DNA of 5,671 bases, from assembly GCA_030670375.1 (NCBI GenBank), contig DAOVBT010000157.1, positions 1-5,671 on the forward strand. The letters run 5' to 3'. Positions 1 through 5,562 of this stretch are shown piece by piece; within the stretch, counting starts at the first letter, position 1, and every line of letters starts with the position of its first letter. This DNA is from Candidatus Aminicenantota bacterium (GTDB taxonomy: Bacteria; Acidobacteriota; Aminicenantia; Aminicenantales; Aminicenantaceae). The position numbers and the translations under genes are program-made. The notes under the pieces are model-generated. The model worked only from the letters and a program-made list of their open reading frames with translations, was not told the origin of the DNA and did no database searches.

Positions 1-276
1 CAATTTCGTGAGCTCTTGGCCTTCCAGCACATAGTCTTTTCCGGATGCCTGATCCAAGCTGGCCAACTCACTGATATCCGCTCCTGCCACAAAGGCTTTA
101 TCACCGGATCCTGTCAGGATCACGCCCCTGATTTCAGGATCATCCCGTAAGGACATGAAAGCGGAATACAGCTCTCTGATGGTCTCGGCGTTCAGAGCAT
201 TCAGTTTATCAGGACGGTTGATGAATATCCAGCCGAGAGGTGCTTCCTTTCGAAGCTGCACATTTCCATAATCCAC
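1..276 (-). CDS. Enoyl-CoA hydratase/isomerase (crotonase) family protein, N-terminal part, cut by window edge
   Basis: Reading the minus strand from GTG at 276-274 gives 92 codons with no stop before the window edge. The protein opens MDYGNVQLRKEAPLGWIFIN and contains INRPDKLNALN (about residues 19-29) and GSGDKAFVAGADISEL (about 56-71). These are the classic first two blocks of the crotonase fold; the AFVAGADI block supplies one oxyanion-hole backbone amide in this family. The second oxyanion glycine and the catalytic acidic residues lie outside the window, so hydratase, isomerase, dehydratase and hydrolase members cannot be told apart. Such enzymes act in the cytoplasm on CoA thioesters, typically in beta-oxidation or butyrate-type pathways. 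The GTG start is supported by an in-frame TAA just upstream and an AAGGAGG box at 281-287, only 4 nt from the codon. It lies 43 bp after the GNAT-like gene in the same direction, so co-transcription is likely. Confidence 0.93.
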   Translation of the reverse strand, partial: MDYGNVQLRKEAPLGWIFINRPDKLNALNAETIRELYSAFMSLRDDPEIRGVILTGSGDKAFVAGADISELASLDQASGKDYVLEGQELTKL

Positions 277-280
277 TATT

Positions 281-287
281 CCTCCTT
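281..287 (-). promoter_or_regulatory. Ribosome binding site of the crotonase gene
   Basis: AAGGAGG on the minus strand, 4 nt before the GTG at 276. The spacing is slightly short but the match to anti-SD is full. The next in-frame GTG (codon 6) would be too far away, so this box decides the start. Confidence 0.75.
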
Positions 288-292
288 AATTA

Positions 293-314
293 AACCTGAA
301 CTATTCATAAAAAA
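293..314. repeat. 22-nt dispersed motif, copy 1
   Basis: Plus-strand aacctgaa, then ct, then attcataaaaaa. The same 22-mer occurs at 5541-5562 with only the two middle bases swapped (tc), giving 20 of 22 identical. The core TGAA-n3-TTCA is a small dyad. This copy lies between the stop of the GNAT-like gene (5 nt from the TGA) and the ribosome binding site of the crotonase gene. Its function is unknown. Confidence 0.55.
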
Positions 315-319
315 CCAGG

Positions 320-1441
320 TCAAGCGATTTTTTTCTCGAATATCCGATACTTTTTATAAACCTTGCCGCCCAATGATTTCGCGAATCGATTGACAGGTTC
401 ATTATCTTCCAGCTGCCAGGAAGTTTCACACCATTCATAGCCTTTATCTCTGGAATTTTTGTCCAGCTGTGAATAAAGCATGTAGCTGACACCGGTGTGC
501 CTGTACTCTTTGAGGATGCCAAAAACCATAGCCCGAATCCCTTTAATTTTTTTTCTGAAGTAAAAGAACTTCAGAAGTCCCAAGGGTGTCAATCTCCCAT
601 TTATTCGCTTCAGCACTTCGTTCCAGTTGGGGAAGGCAAGCGCGAAAGCGATAGGTTTCCCCAAGTGTTCTGCGATGATGACCAAATCGGGATCGGCCAC
701 AGGTTTTAATTTTTTCACCATGTGATCTATCTCATTATCCGTCCATGGCACAAATCCCCAGTTCTTTTCCCAAGCGTTGTTGTAAACATATTTGACTCGA
801 GCCGCTTCTTCCTTAAGATGTTTCAAATCTATCGTGCGAAGAGTTAATGGGATCTCTGCCTTAGCTTTGGCAACGATCTGGTCGATCTGGGCAACCACTT
901 TGTCCTCTCTTGACATATAATAAGCATAAAGATCCTTAGCTTTCACAAGCCCACAATCTGCCATCAGTTCCAGGTAATATTTCGGATTGTAAGGCATCAT
1001 AACGACTGGAGGAGAATCAAATCCTTCCAGAAGAAAGGCGCATTCATCATTCATCGAGATGTTCATCGGGCCACGGAGAGTCTCCATCCCTCTTTCCCTC
1101 CCCCATTCAGCCACCTCCTCCAGCAGGGCGCTGGCTGTCTCGAGGTCATCAAAACTCTCGAAAAGTCCAAAAAAAACCACTTTCTCATCGTGAAAATTAT
1201 TATGGTTCCTATCCAGAATAGCGGCTACCCGGCCGGTGATTTCACCATCTCTGTATGCCAAAAAAAGCTCCATGTCGGCATGCTCGAAAAAAGGATTTTT
1301 TTCCTTGTTGATTTTTTCCTTGAAATCCAGGACTAGGGGAGGAACCCAATTGGGATCATCTTTATAGACTTTCCAGGGGAAAAAAATAAATTGTTTCCGG
1401 TCTTTTCGCGTTGCAACTTTTTCTATACGAATGTTGTTCAC
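320..1441 (-). CDS. GNAT-fold acyltransferase-like protein, 373 aa, probable double domain
   Basis: The start is GTG at 1441, with GAGG at 1450-1453, 8 nt upstream; the stop is TGA at 322-320. The protein resembles the roughly 370-aa, YghO-like proteins usually annotated as GNAT-family N-acetyltransferases. The N-terminal half (about 1-180) has WKVYKDDPNWVPPL (23-36), LRGPMNISMNDECAFL (122-137) and PVVMMPYNPKYY (145-156). The C-terminal half (about 195-373) has a GNAT-like acetyl-CoA-binding segment, MVFGILKEYRHTGVSYMLY (305-323), and a signature end, SWQLEDNEPVNRF (341-353) followed by LGGKVYKKYRIFEK (357-370). The acetyl-CoA loop reads R-H-T-G-V-S rather than the canonical Q/R-x-x-G-x-G/A, so catalysis and acyl donor are uncertain. 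No signal peptide or membrane segment is seen, so a cytoplasmic location is expected. It is first in a probable two-gene unit with the crotonase gene, a context that hints at an acyl-CoA-linked role but does not give a substrate. Confidence 0.85.
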   Translation of the reverse strand: MNNIRIEKVATRKDRKQFIFFPWKVYKDDPNWVPPLVLDFKEKINKEKNPFFEHADMELFLAYRDGEITGRVAAILDRNHNNFHDEKVVFFGLFESFDDLETASALLEEVAEWGRERGMETLRGPMNISMNDECAFLLEGFDSPPVVMMPYNPKYYLELMADCGLVKAKDLYAYYMSREDKVVAQIDQIVAKAKAEIPLTLRTIDLKHLKEEAARVKYVYNNAWEKNWGFVPWTDNEIDHMVKKLKPVADPDLVIIAEHLGKPIAFALAFPNWNEVLKRINGRLTPLGLLKFFYFRKKIKGIRAMVFGILKEYRHTGVSYMLYSQLDKNSRDKGYEWCETSWQLEDNEPVNRFAKSLGGKVYKKYRIFEKKIA

Positions 1442-1466
1442 TCTTGCTTCCTCGGAAATTTTTCCT

Positions 1467-1496
1467 ATTTTAGCAGATAAAGGTCTATAAATTCAA
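1467..1496 (-). promoter_or_regulatory. Putative sigma70-type promoter of the GNAT-like/crotonase unit
   Basis: On the minus strand, -35 TTGAAT (1496-1491) and -10 TAAAAT (1472-1467) are separated by 18 nt, and TGC just before the -10 makes an extended -10 (TGnTAAAAT). Initiation near 1460 would leave a short leader of about 20 nt containing the GAGG box before the GTG at 1441. This is based on consensus match only. Confidence 0.5.
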
Positions 1497-1514
1497 TAAT
1501 TCAATGGGGACGGT

Positions 1515-1614
1515 AAGCATCTCTATTTCCGTGATACCACTTTATACCGGCTTTTAGGAATGGTTGAAGCGACCATCCCCAAAAGTCCCATTTATCACGG
1601 AAATAGAGATGCTT
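1515..1614. repeat. Perfect 22-bp inverted repeat (stem-loop A)
   Basis: The arm at 1515-1536 (begins aagcatctc, ends ccgtgata) is the exact reverse complement of 1593-1614. The 56-nt interior contains a smaller dyad, atggt (1560-1564) with accat (1572-1576). In single-stranded form it would make a long hairpin. No T-tract follows on either strand, so it is not a standard intrinsic terminator. Confidence 0.9.
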
Positions 1615-1618
1615 CCAT

Positions 1619-1707
1619 GGGGACGTCCCATTAGGTACCACCCTATGACATCAAATATGGATCTTAAATAATCACTTAATATAGGTGGTACCTAATGGGA
1701 GGTCCCC
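1619..1707. repeat. Near-perfect 27/28-nt inverted repeat (stem-loop B)
   Basis: The left arm 1619-1646 pairs with the right arm 1681-1707 with one mismatch (G1625 against G1701) and one bulged C near the loop; the loop is about 34 nt. The left end includes the 10-bp palindrome GGGACGTCCC (1620-1629), and both arms contain the GGTACC palindrome. It directly abuts the putative -35 of the protease gene. Confidence 0.88.
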
Positions 1708-1709
1708 GT

Positions 1710-1738
1710 TTTACATTAAAAGAGAATTGTGCTACAAA
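1710..1738 (+). promoter_or_regulatory. Putative sigma70-type promoter of the Lon-family protease gene
   Basis: The -35 TTTACA (1710-1715) matches five of six consensus bases, and the -10 TACAAA (1733-1738) matches four of six, with a 17-nt spacer. Transcription would begin near 1745, about 30 nt before the chosen ATG. No heat-shock-type operator such as CIRCE is seen. This is based on consensus match only. Confidence 0.45.
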
Positions 1739-1762
1739 ATAGTTTATTCATTCTGGATGGAT

Positions 1763-1767
1763 GGAGG
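1763..1767 (+). promoter_or_regulatory. Ribosome binding site that sets the protease start
   Basis: GGAGG lies 8 nt before the ATG at 1776. An in-frame ATG at 1761 would place this box inside the gene and has no good box of its own, so 1776 is preferred. Confidence 0.75.
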
Positions 1768-1775
1768 ATACAAAG

Positions 1776-4217
1776 ATGAAAAAAGCGACAAGTTTTAAGG
1801 AACTCACTCCCGATAGGCTGTCTTGGACCCTTGACCCGGAAAAAATTCCTTTTGAATCGAGCGATGACTGCGAAGCTTGCGAGGCGATCATCGGCCAAGA
1901 GCGGGCTTTGAAAGCTATCCAAACAGGTTTAGACATTCCTAGTCTCGGTTACAACATCTTTGTTACCGGAATGGTCGGAACAGGACGAACAACGACCATA
2001 AAACAGCTCCTCGAAAAAATGCGCAAGGAAGAGGAGAAACCGGACGATATTCTGTACGTGAACAATTTTAAAAATCCAGATGAGCCCACTCTCATCATTC
2101 TTCCCGCTGGACAAGGCAACCACTTCAAAGAAGCCATGGAGCATCTTATCGGGATGCTCAAATCCAACATCCCTAAGTTGTTGAAGAGCAAATACTACAC
2201 AGAAAAAAGGGATGAAATCGTCGAGAGTCAGCAAAAAATACAAAAGGAGATTCTTAAAGCATTCGAAGAAGAGGTCGCTCAGGAAGGCTTTTCTGTTATT
2301 CAGGTCCAGATGGGCATGTTTGTCAAGCCGGACCTCATCCCGGTGATCGAGGGGAAACCCACTCCCTTTAACCAGCTGGATATCATGGTCAGAGAGGAAA
2401 AATACCCGAAAGAAAAATTGGAGGAGCTTAAGAAAAAATATGAAGAATTGACGGACAAACTGGAAGAGGTCTTCTCAAAACTCAAGGAATCGGAGGAAAG
2501 AACCCGCCGAATACTCAAAGACTGGGATGAGGAATCCATAACCCCCATCATAACAGGTGGCATAGCTGGGATCCGTTCGCGATTCGAGGCGCAAAAAATC
2601 TTGGACTACCTGGATGATGTGGAACAAAACCTCGGCAAACACATCGAGATTTTCAAGGCTCCCCAGAAGGGAACAAAAGAAAAAGAGCTCGTTGATCCCT
2701 TCATAGAATACAGAGTGAATCTTTTGATCGACAATTCTGATAAGAAGGGAACACCGGTAGTAATGGAGACCAATCCCAACTACCTCAACGTTTTTGGTTC
2801 CATTGAAGCCACAGTGAGCAGATCTGGAGTATGGCAGACAGATTTCACTAAGATCAAAGCGGGGTCCCTCCTCAAGGCTAACGGTGGTTACCTGGTGATG
2901 AATGCGCTGGATGCGTTGGTGGAACTTGGCGTATGGCAAACCCTCAAGCGCACGCTAAAGTATCAAACCCTTGAAATACAAAATCTTACTTCGATTTATC
3001 TCATTTCCGCAAGCCGATTGAAGCCGGAGCCGATCAACATAGACGTTAAAGTCGTTCTGATCGGAGATGCTCACATTTACAACCTTCTGTATTTTCTTGA
3101 CGCCGACTTCAAAAAAATCTTCAAAATCAAATCTGAATTCGATTCTGTAACAAAAAAAGACAACAAAACCATAATGGAATACGCCCAGTTCATCAAGAAA
3201 ATTTGCGATGAGGACAAGCTCAATCCCTACAACAAACAGGGCATAGCTGCCATAATCGAATATGGGACCAGGCTTGCAGGAAAGCAGAAAAAAATCTCCA
3301 CACGTTTCCATATTTTAGCGGATGTTATCCGCGAGGCATGTTATTGGTCAAAAAAAGACAACAGCAAACATGTCGATCGGGGACATGTTAAACAGGCAAT
3401 CAGGGAGCGATTTGAAAGAGTTAGCCTGATCGAAGACAAGATCCAGGAAATGATCGAAGAAGGCACGATCATGATCGACACGAAGGGGAGCGAGACAGGA
3501 CAAGTAAACGGCCTTTCGGTCTACGCAATGGGAGAATTTTCCTTTGGAAAGCCGACCAGGATAACAGCCTCCACGGCCGTCGGAAAGGCTGGGGTTATCA
3601 ATATCGAGAGGGAAGCCGACATGAGCGGCCGAACTCATAACAAGGGTGTGTTGATCCTGGGGGGATACTTAAGAGGCAAATATGCACAAAACAAACCTTT
3701 TTCCTTATCAGCCAGTTTGGCGTTCGAACAGTCCTACGGAGGGGTAGACGGAGATAGCGCATCCTCCACGGAAGTTTATGCCATCCTCTCCAGTCTCTCA
3801 AAACTTCCCCTTCGCCAAGATATTGCTGTCACCGGTTCTCTAAATCAGAAGGGTGAAATCCAGCCCATCGGTGGAGTAAATGAAAAAATCGAAGGATTCT
3901 ATGAAGTCTGCAAGGCCAAAGGTTTGACCGGAGATCAAGGTGTGATCATCCCACACCAAAATGTGCAAAATCTCATGCTCAGAAAGGAAGTTGTCGATTC
4001 CGTATCGGAGGGAAAATTCCATATCTATCCGATTAAAACAATCGATGAAGGTATCGCAATATTAACAGGTATAAAGGCAGGCAAAAAACAAAAAAATGGG
4101 ACATTCCCGGAAGAAACGGTTAATTATCTCGTCGATCAGGAGCTGCAGCGATTGGCCAAGAGCTGGAAAACCTTTTCTGCACCCAGCAATAAGGATAAGG
4201 GAAAGGAGTCAGCGTAA
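1776..4217 (+). CDS. Lon-family (S16) protease with degenerate AAA_32-type module, LonC-like, 813 aa
   Basis: Residues are numbered from the ATG at 1776. The N-terminal region leads into an AAA+ module: IIGQERAL (38-45), a Walker A-like loop TGMVGTGRTT (64-73) with Arg71 where the usual Lys stands, and a long charged, probably coiled-coil insertion (about 140-250). At the Walker B place is ANGGYLVMNALDAL (368-381), which lacks the DE pair. The arginine-finger region is DADFKKIFKIKSEFD (442-456), and the sensor-2-like helix is RLAGKQKKISTRF (499-511). The C-terminal Lon protease domain (about 565-770) has the catalytic Ser661 in GVDGDSASSTE and Lys704 in GGVNEKIEGF; the 43-residue spacing equals that of E. 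coli Lon (S679/K722). It has no Lon substrate-binding N domain or membrane helices. Cytoplasmic protein degradation is the expected role. The altered Walker motifs recall LonC proteins described as ATP-independent, so ATPase activity is doubtful. It is transcribed alone, divergent from the GNAT-like gene and convergent with rluB. Confidence 0.93.
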   Translation: MKKATSFKELTPDRLSWTLDPEKIPFESSDDCEACEAIIGQERALKAIQTGLDIPSLGYNIFVTGMVGTGRTTTIKQLLEKMRKEEEKPDDILYVNNFKNPDEPTLIILPAGQGNHFKEAMEHLIGMLKSNIPKLLKSKYYTEKRDEIVESQQKIQKEILKAFEEEVAQEGFSVIQVQMGMFVKPDLIPVIEGKPTPFNQLDIMVREEKYPKEKLEELKKKYEELTDKLEEVFSKLKESEERTRRILKDWDEESITPIITGGIAGIRSRFEAQKILDYLDDVEQNLGKHIEIFKAPQKGTKEKELVDPFIEYRVNLLIDNSDKKGTPVVMETNPNYLNVFGSIEATVSRSGVWQTDFTKIKAGSLLKANGGYLVMNALDALVELGVWQTLKRTLKYQTLEIQNLTSIYLISASRLKPEPINIDVKVVLIGDAHIYNLLYFLDADFKKIFKIKSEFDSVTKKDNKTIMEYAQFIKKICDEDKLNPYNKQGIAAIIEYGTRLAGKQKKISTRFHILADVIREACYWSKKDNSKHVDRGHVKQAIRERFERVSLIEDKIQEMIEEGTIMIDTKGSETGQVNGLSVYAMGEFSFGKPTRITASTAVGKAGVINIEREADMSGRTHNKGVLILGGYLRGKYAQNKPFSLSASLAFEQSYGGVDGDSASSTEVYAILSSLSKLPLRQDIAVTGSLNQKGEIQPIGGVNEKIEGFYEVCKAKGLTGDQGVIIPHQNVQNLMLRKEVVDSVSEGKFHIYPIKTIDEGIAILTGIKAGKKQKNGTFPEETVNYLVDQELQRLAKSWKTFSAPSNKDKGKESA

Positions 4218-4934
4218 ACGCACTTTCTTTTTTAGCCGGGTTACTTCTTCCCGGGTAAGATGACGCCACTTCCCTTTTTTGAGATGTCCCAAGTGGAGGC
4301 TCCCTAATTTCACCCTTTTGAGGGCAAGCACCCGGAATCCCATGTATTCGAACATCCTTCTCAGTTCCTTTTTTCGTCCTTCGTGTAGTTTCGCCAAAAC
4401 AAGAGTGCCTTTTACGGTCGTTGTAAGGATGCGAAATTTTGCTGGTTCCGTTTTTTTTCCATCCAAAGAAATCCCCTTTTCCAGAGTGGCAAGGGTAGAC
4501 AGGTCAGGTTTGGGTTTGACCCTTATACGGTATTCCTTTATCACTTGATAGCTTGGGTGCATCAACCGATTCGCCAAATCCCCATCATTGGTGAGCAACA
4601 GCAGGCCCTCAGAATCGAGATCCAATCTTCCCACCGGGAAAATCCTGTTTTTCATCGAGGGGAGAAGGTCCATGATGGTGGGGCGCTGGAACGGATCTTT
4701 AGCCGTAACCAGATAGCCTGTTGGTTTGTTCAACATCAAGTAGACTCCCGATTTCATCGGTTTGATACTCTTCCCATCCACTTCGACCTTATCCTTCTCT
4801 CCATCTACCTGGATGCCCAACATTTCGACCGTTACCCCGTTTACACTCACGCGGCCCTCAGAAATCATCCTGTCAGCTTCTCTTCTCGATGCAATTCCCG
4901 CAAGCGCCAGGAATTTATTCAACCGTATATTCAT
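4209..4934 (-). CDS. rluB: Pseudouridine synthase, RsuA/RluB family, 241 aa (probable 23S rRNA enzyme)
   Basis: The N-terminal S4 RNA-binding domain (about 3-50) is RLNKFLALAGIASRREAD, then ISEGRVSVNG. The catalytic domain carries LMLNKPTGYLVT (66-77), then GRLDLDSEGLLLLTNDGDL (102-120), in which Asp105 of GRLD is the expected catalytic nucleophile. KEYRI (133-137) and EGRKKELRRMFE (185-196) match the family's later motifs. RsuA, RluB, RluE and RluF share this layout. The S4 domain, length and EGRxxExRRM block fit RluB best; RluB makes the pseudouridine at E. coli 23S position 2605. The paralogue assignment is inference. The ATG at 4934 is right because the S4 domain begins there, yet no Shine-Dalgarno sits close: the nearest GGAGG (4960-4956) is 21 nt away inside the upstream gene. 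The 2-nt gap from that gene's TAA suggests translational coupling. The 3' end overlaps the protease gene by 9 bp. Confidence 0.92.
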   Translation of the reverse strand: MNIRLNKFLALAGIASRREADRMISEGRVSVNGVTVEMLGIQVDGEKDKVEVDGKSIKPMKSGVYLMLNKPTGYLVTAKDPFQRPTIMDLLPSMKNRIFPVGRLDLDSEGLLLLTNDGDLANRLMHPSYQVIKEYRIRVKPKPDLSTLATLEKGISLDGKKTEPAKFRILTTTVKGTLVLAKLHEGRKKELRRMFEYMGFRVLALKRVKLGSLHLGHLKKGKWRHLTREEVTRLKKKVRLR

Positions 4935-4936
4935 TT

Positions 4937-5503
4937 TTAGAAATAAATGTTAAAACCTCCGCTCAAGGTGTAATTTTTCAGTTGCATTTCAGACTCGTCG
5001 ATATCCACTTTTACGTTGTGATATTTTCCCTCTACCATCAAAGAAAATTTGTCCCCAAGTTGTACTTCCACCCCTAATCCAAGATTGATCCCTCTATTGG
5101 TACCTTTGTCGATGTCTTTGAGCTTGGCGGAATAAGAACCATAACCGACCGTGAAATAAGGATGCACGAGAATAAGGGGAATGTACACCCTCGCGTTAAT
5201 ACCCAAGTAGTTATAATCGACTTCGACACCGTCCCAATCAAAGGCCAACAACTCCTTTGCTACAAGGTTATGGGCCGCTTGGAAATAATTAGCTTCGATG
5301 GCAAACATCATGAATTTAACGCCTATTCGAGCCCCATAAAGAAAGCTTGAGTCCGAATCGAATTTCACTTCTCCAAGGCTCGGTTTCTGCATAGACCATC
5401 CCCCATGGATTCCGATAAAAAAACCGCTTTTGGCGGCTGCGCCCGAAACCAAAATAACACAGAACACCATCAGAACAAAAAATCGAAATACTCTGCTATT
5501 CAT
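4937..5503 (-). CDS. Small outer-membrane beta-barrel protein, 188 aa
   Basis: Residues 1-24 form a Sec signal peptide: basic start MNSRVFR, hydrophobic FFVLMVFCVILVSG, then AAA before a likely cleavage ahead of Lys25. Cys15 is not in a lipobox context. The remaining 164 or so residues alternate polar and non-polar positions in strand-like segments such as SGFFIGIHGGWS (26-37), FLYGARIGVKFMMFAIEANYF (54-74), YFTVGYGSYSAKL (116-128), GINLGLGVEVQLGDKFSLMVEGKYHNVKV (138-166) and NYTLSGGFNIYF (177-188). The C-terminal Phe is the usual barrel-assembly signal. The size suits an eight-stranded barrel of the OmpA/OmpX-like, OMP_b-brl type. Ligand and role are unknown; no peptidoglycan-binding domain is present. 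The ATG at 5503 is chosen over an in-frame ATG at 5539 because AGGAGG (5517-5512) sits 8 nt before it and the signal peptide then starts properly. It is followed by rluB after 2 nt, so the two are probably co-transcribed. Confidence 0.85.
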   Translation of the reverse strand: MNSRVFRFFVLMVFCVILVSGAAAKSGFFIGIHGGWSMQKPSLGEVKFDSDSSFLYGARIGVKFMMFAIEANYFQAAHNLVAKELLAFDWDGVEVDYNYLGINARVYIPLILVHPYFTVGYGSYSAKLKDIDKGTNRGINLGLGVEVQLGDKFSLMVEGKYHNVKVDIDESEMQLKNYTLSGGFNIYF

Positions 5504-5511
5504 TTTTTTAG

Positions 5512-5517
5512 CCTCCT
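5512..5517 (-). promoter_or_regulatory. Ribosome binding site of the beta-barrel gene
   Basis: AGGAGG on the minus strand, 8 nt before the ATG at 5503. It rules in that start over the in-frame ATG 12 codons upstream. Confidence 0.8.
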
Positions 5518-5540
5518 GATTTATTTTCTCAACTACCATT

Positions 5541-5562
5541 AACCTGAATCATTCATAAAAAA
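5541..5562. repeat. 22-nt dispersed motif, copy 2
   Basis: Plus-strand aacctgaa, then tc, then attcataaaaaa, matching 293-314 at 20 of 22 positions and in the same orientation. Here the core TGAAT-C-ATTCA is a perfect dyad around one base. It lies upstream of the beta-barrel gene and overlaps the left end of the inverted repeat that starts at 5560. Confidence 0.55.

Larger units (their letters stand above)
1506..1707. repeat. REP/BIME-like palindromic element (two adjacent stem-loops with GGGGAC boxes)
   Basis: This fills most of the 334-bp gene-free stretch between the two divergent genes and has no plausible ORF. It starts with GGGGAC (1506-1511), has a second GGGGAC at 1619-1624, and ends with the complement GTCCCC (1702-1707). 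A further GTCCCATT occurs at 1585-1592 and again at 1625-1632. Between the boxes are two long inverted repeats, listed separately. No target-site duplication is evident at the ends (ttcaat on the left, gttttac on the right). The architecture resembles REP/BIME sequences mobilised by REP-associated tyrosine (Y1/HUH) transposases. No transposase is present here, so that assignment is by analogy. Confidence 0.6.

Noticed and set aside
1515..1707. CRISPR array or intrinsic terminator for the palindromic region
   Set aside because: There are no regularly spaced direct repeats, only two unrelated inverted repeats, and no T-tract. Both flanking genes point away from the region.
2475..2939. 154-aa open frame antisense to the protease gene (and other antisense or out-of-frame open frames across the window)
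   Set aside because: These lie opposite a well-conserved protease coding region, match no recognisable family and lack ribosome binding sites; they are shadows of real genes.
4212..4230. GCG-TAAA-CGC mini-hairpin followed by a T-rich run as a terminator of the protease gene
   Set aside because: The stem is only 3-4 bp and includes the stop codon; it is too weak to call.
4236..4254. CCGGG/CCCGG stem-loop inside the rluB 3' end as a terminator
   Set aside because: It is a 5-bp stem with no T-tract after it on either strand, and it lies in conserved coding sequence.
5504..5539. Longer start (ATG at 5539) for the beta-barrel gene
   Set aside because: It would add 12 residues before the signal peptide and leave the strong AGGAGG inside the coding sequence.
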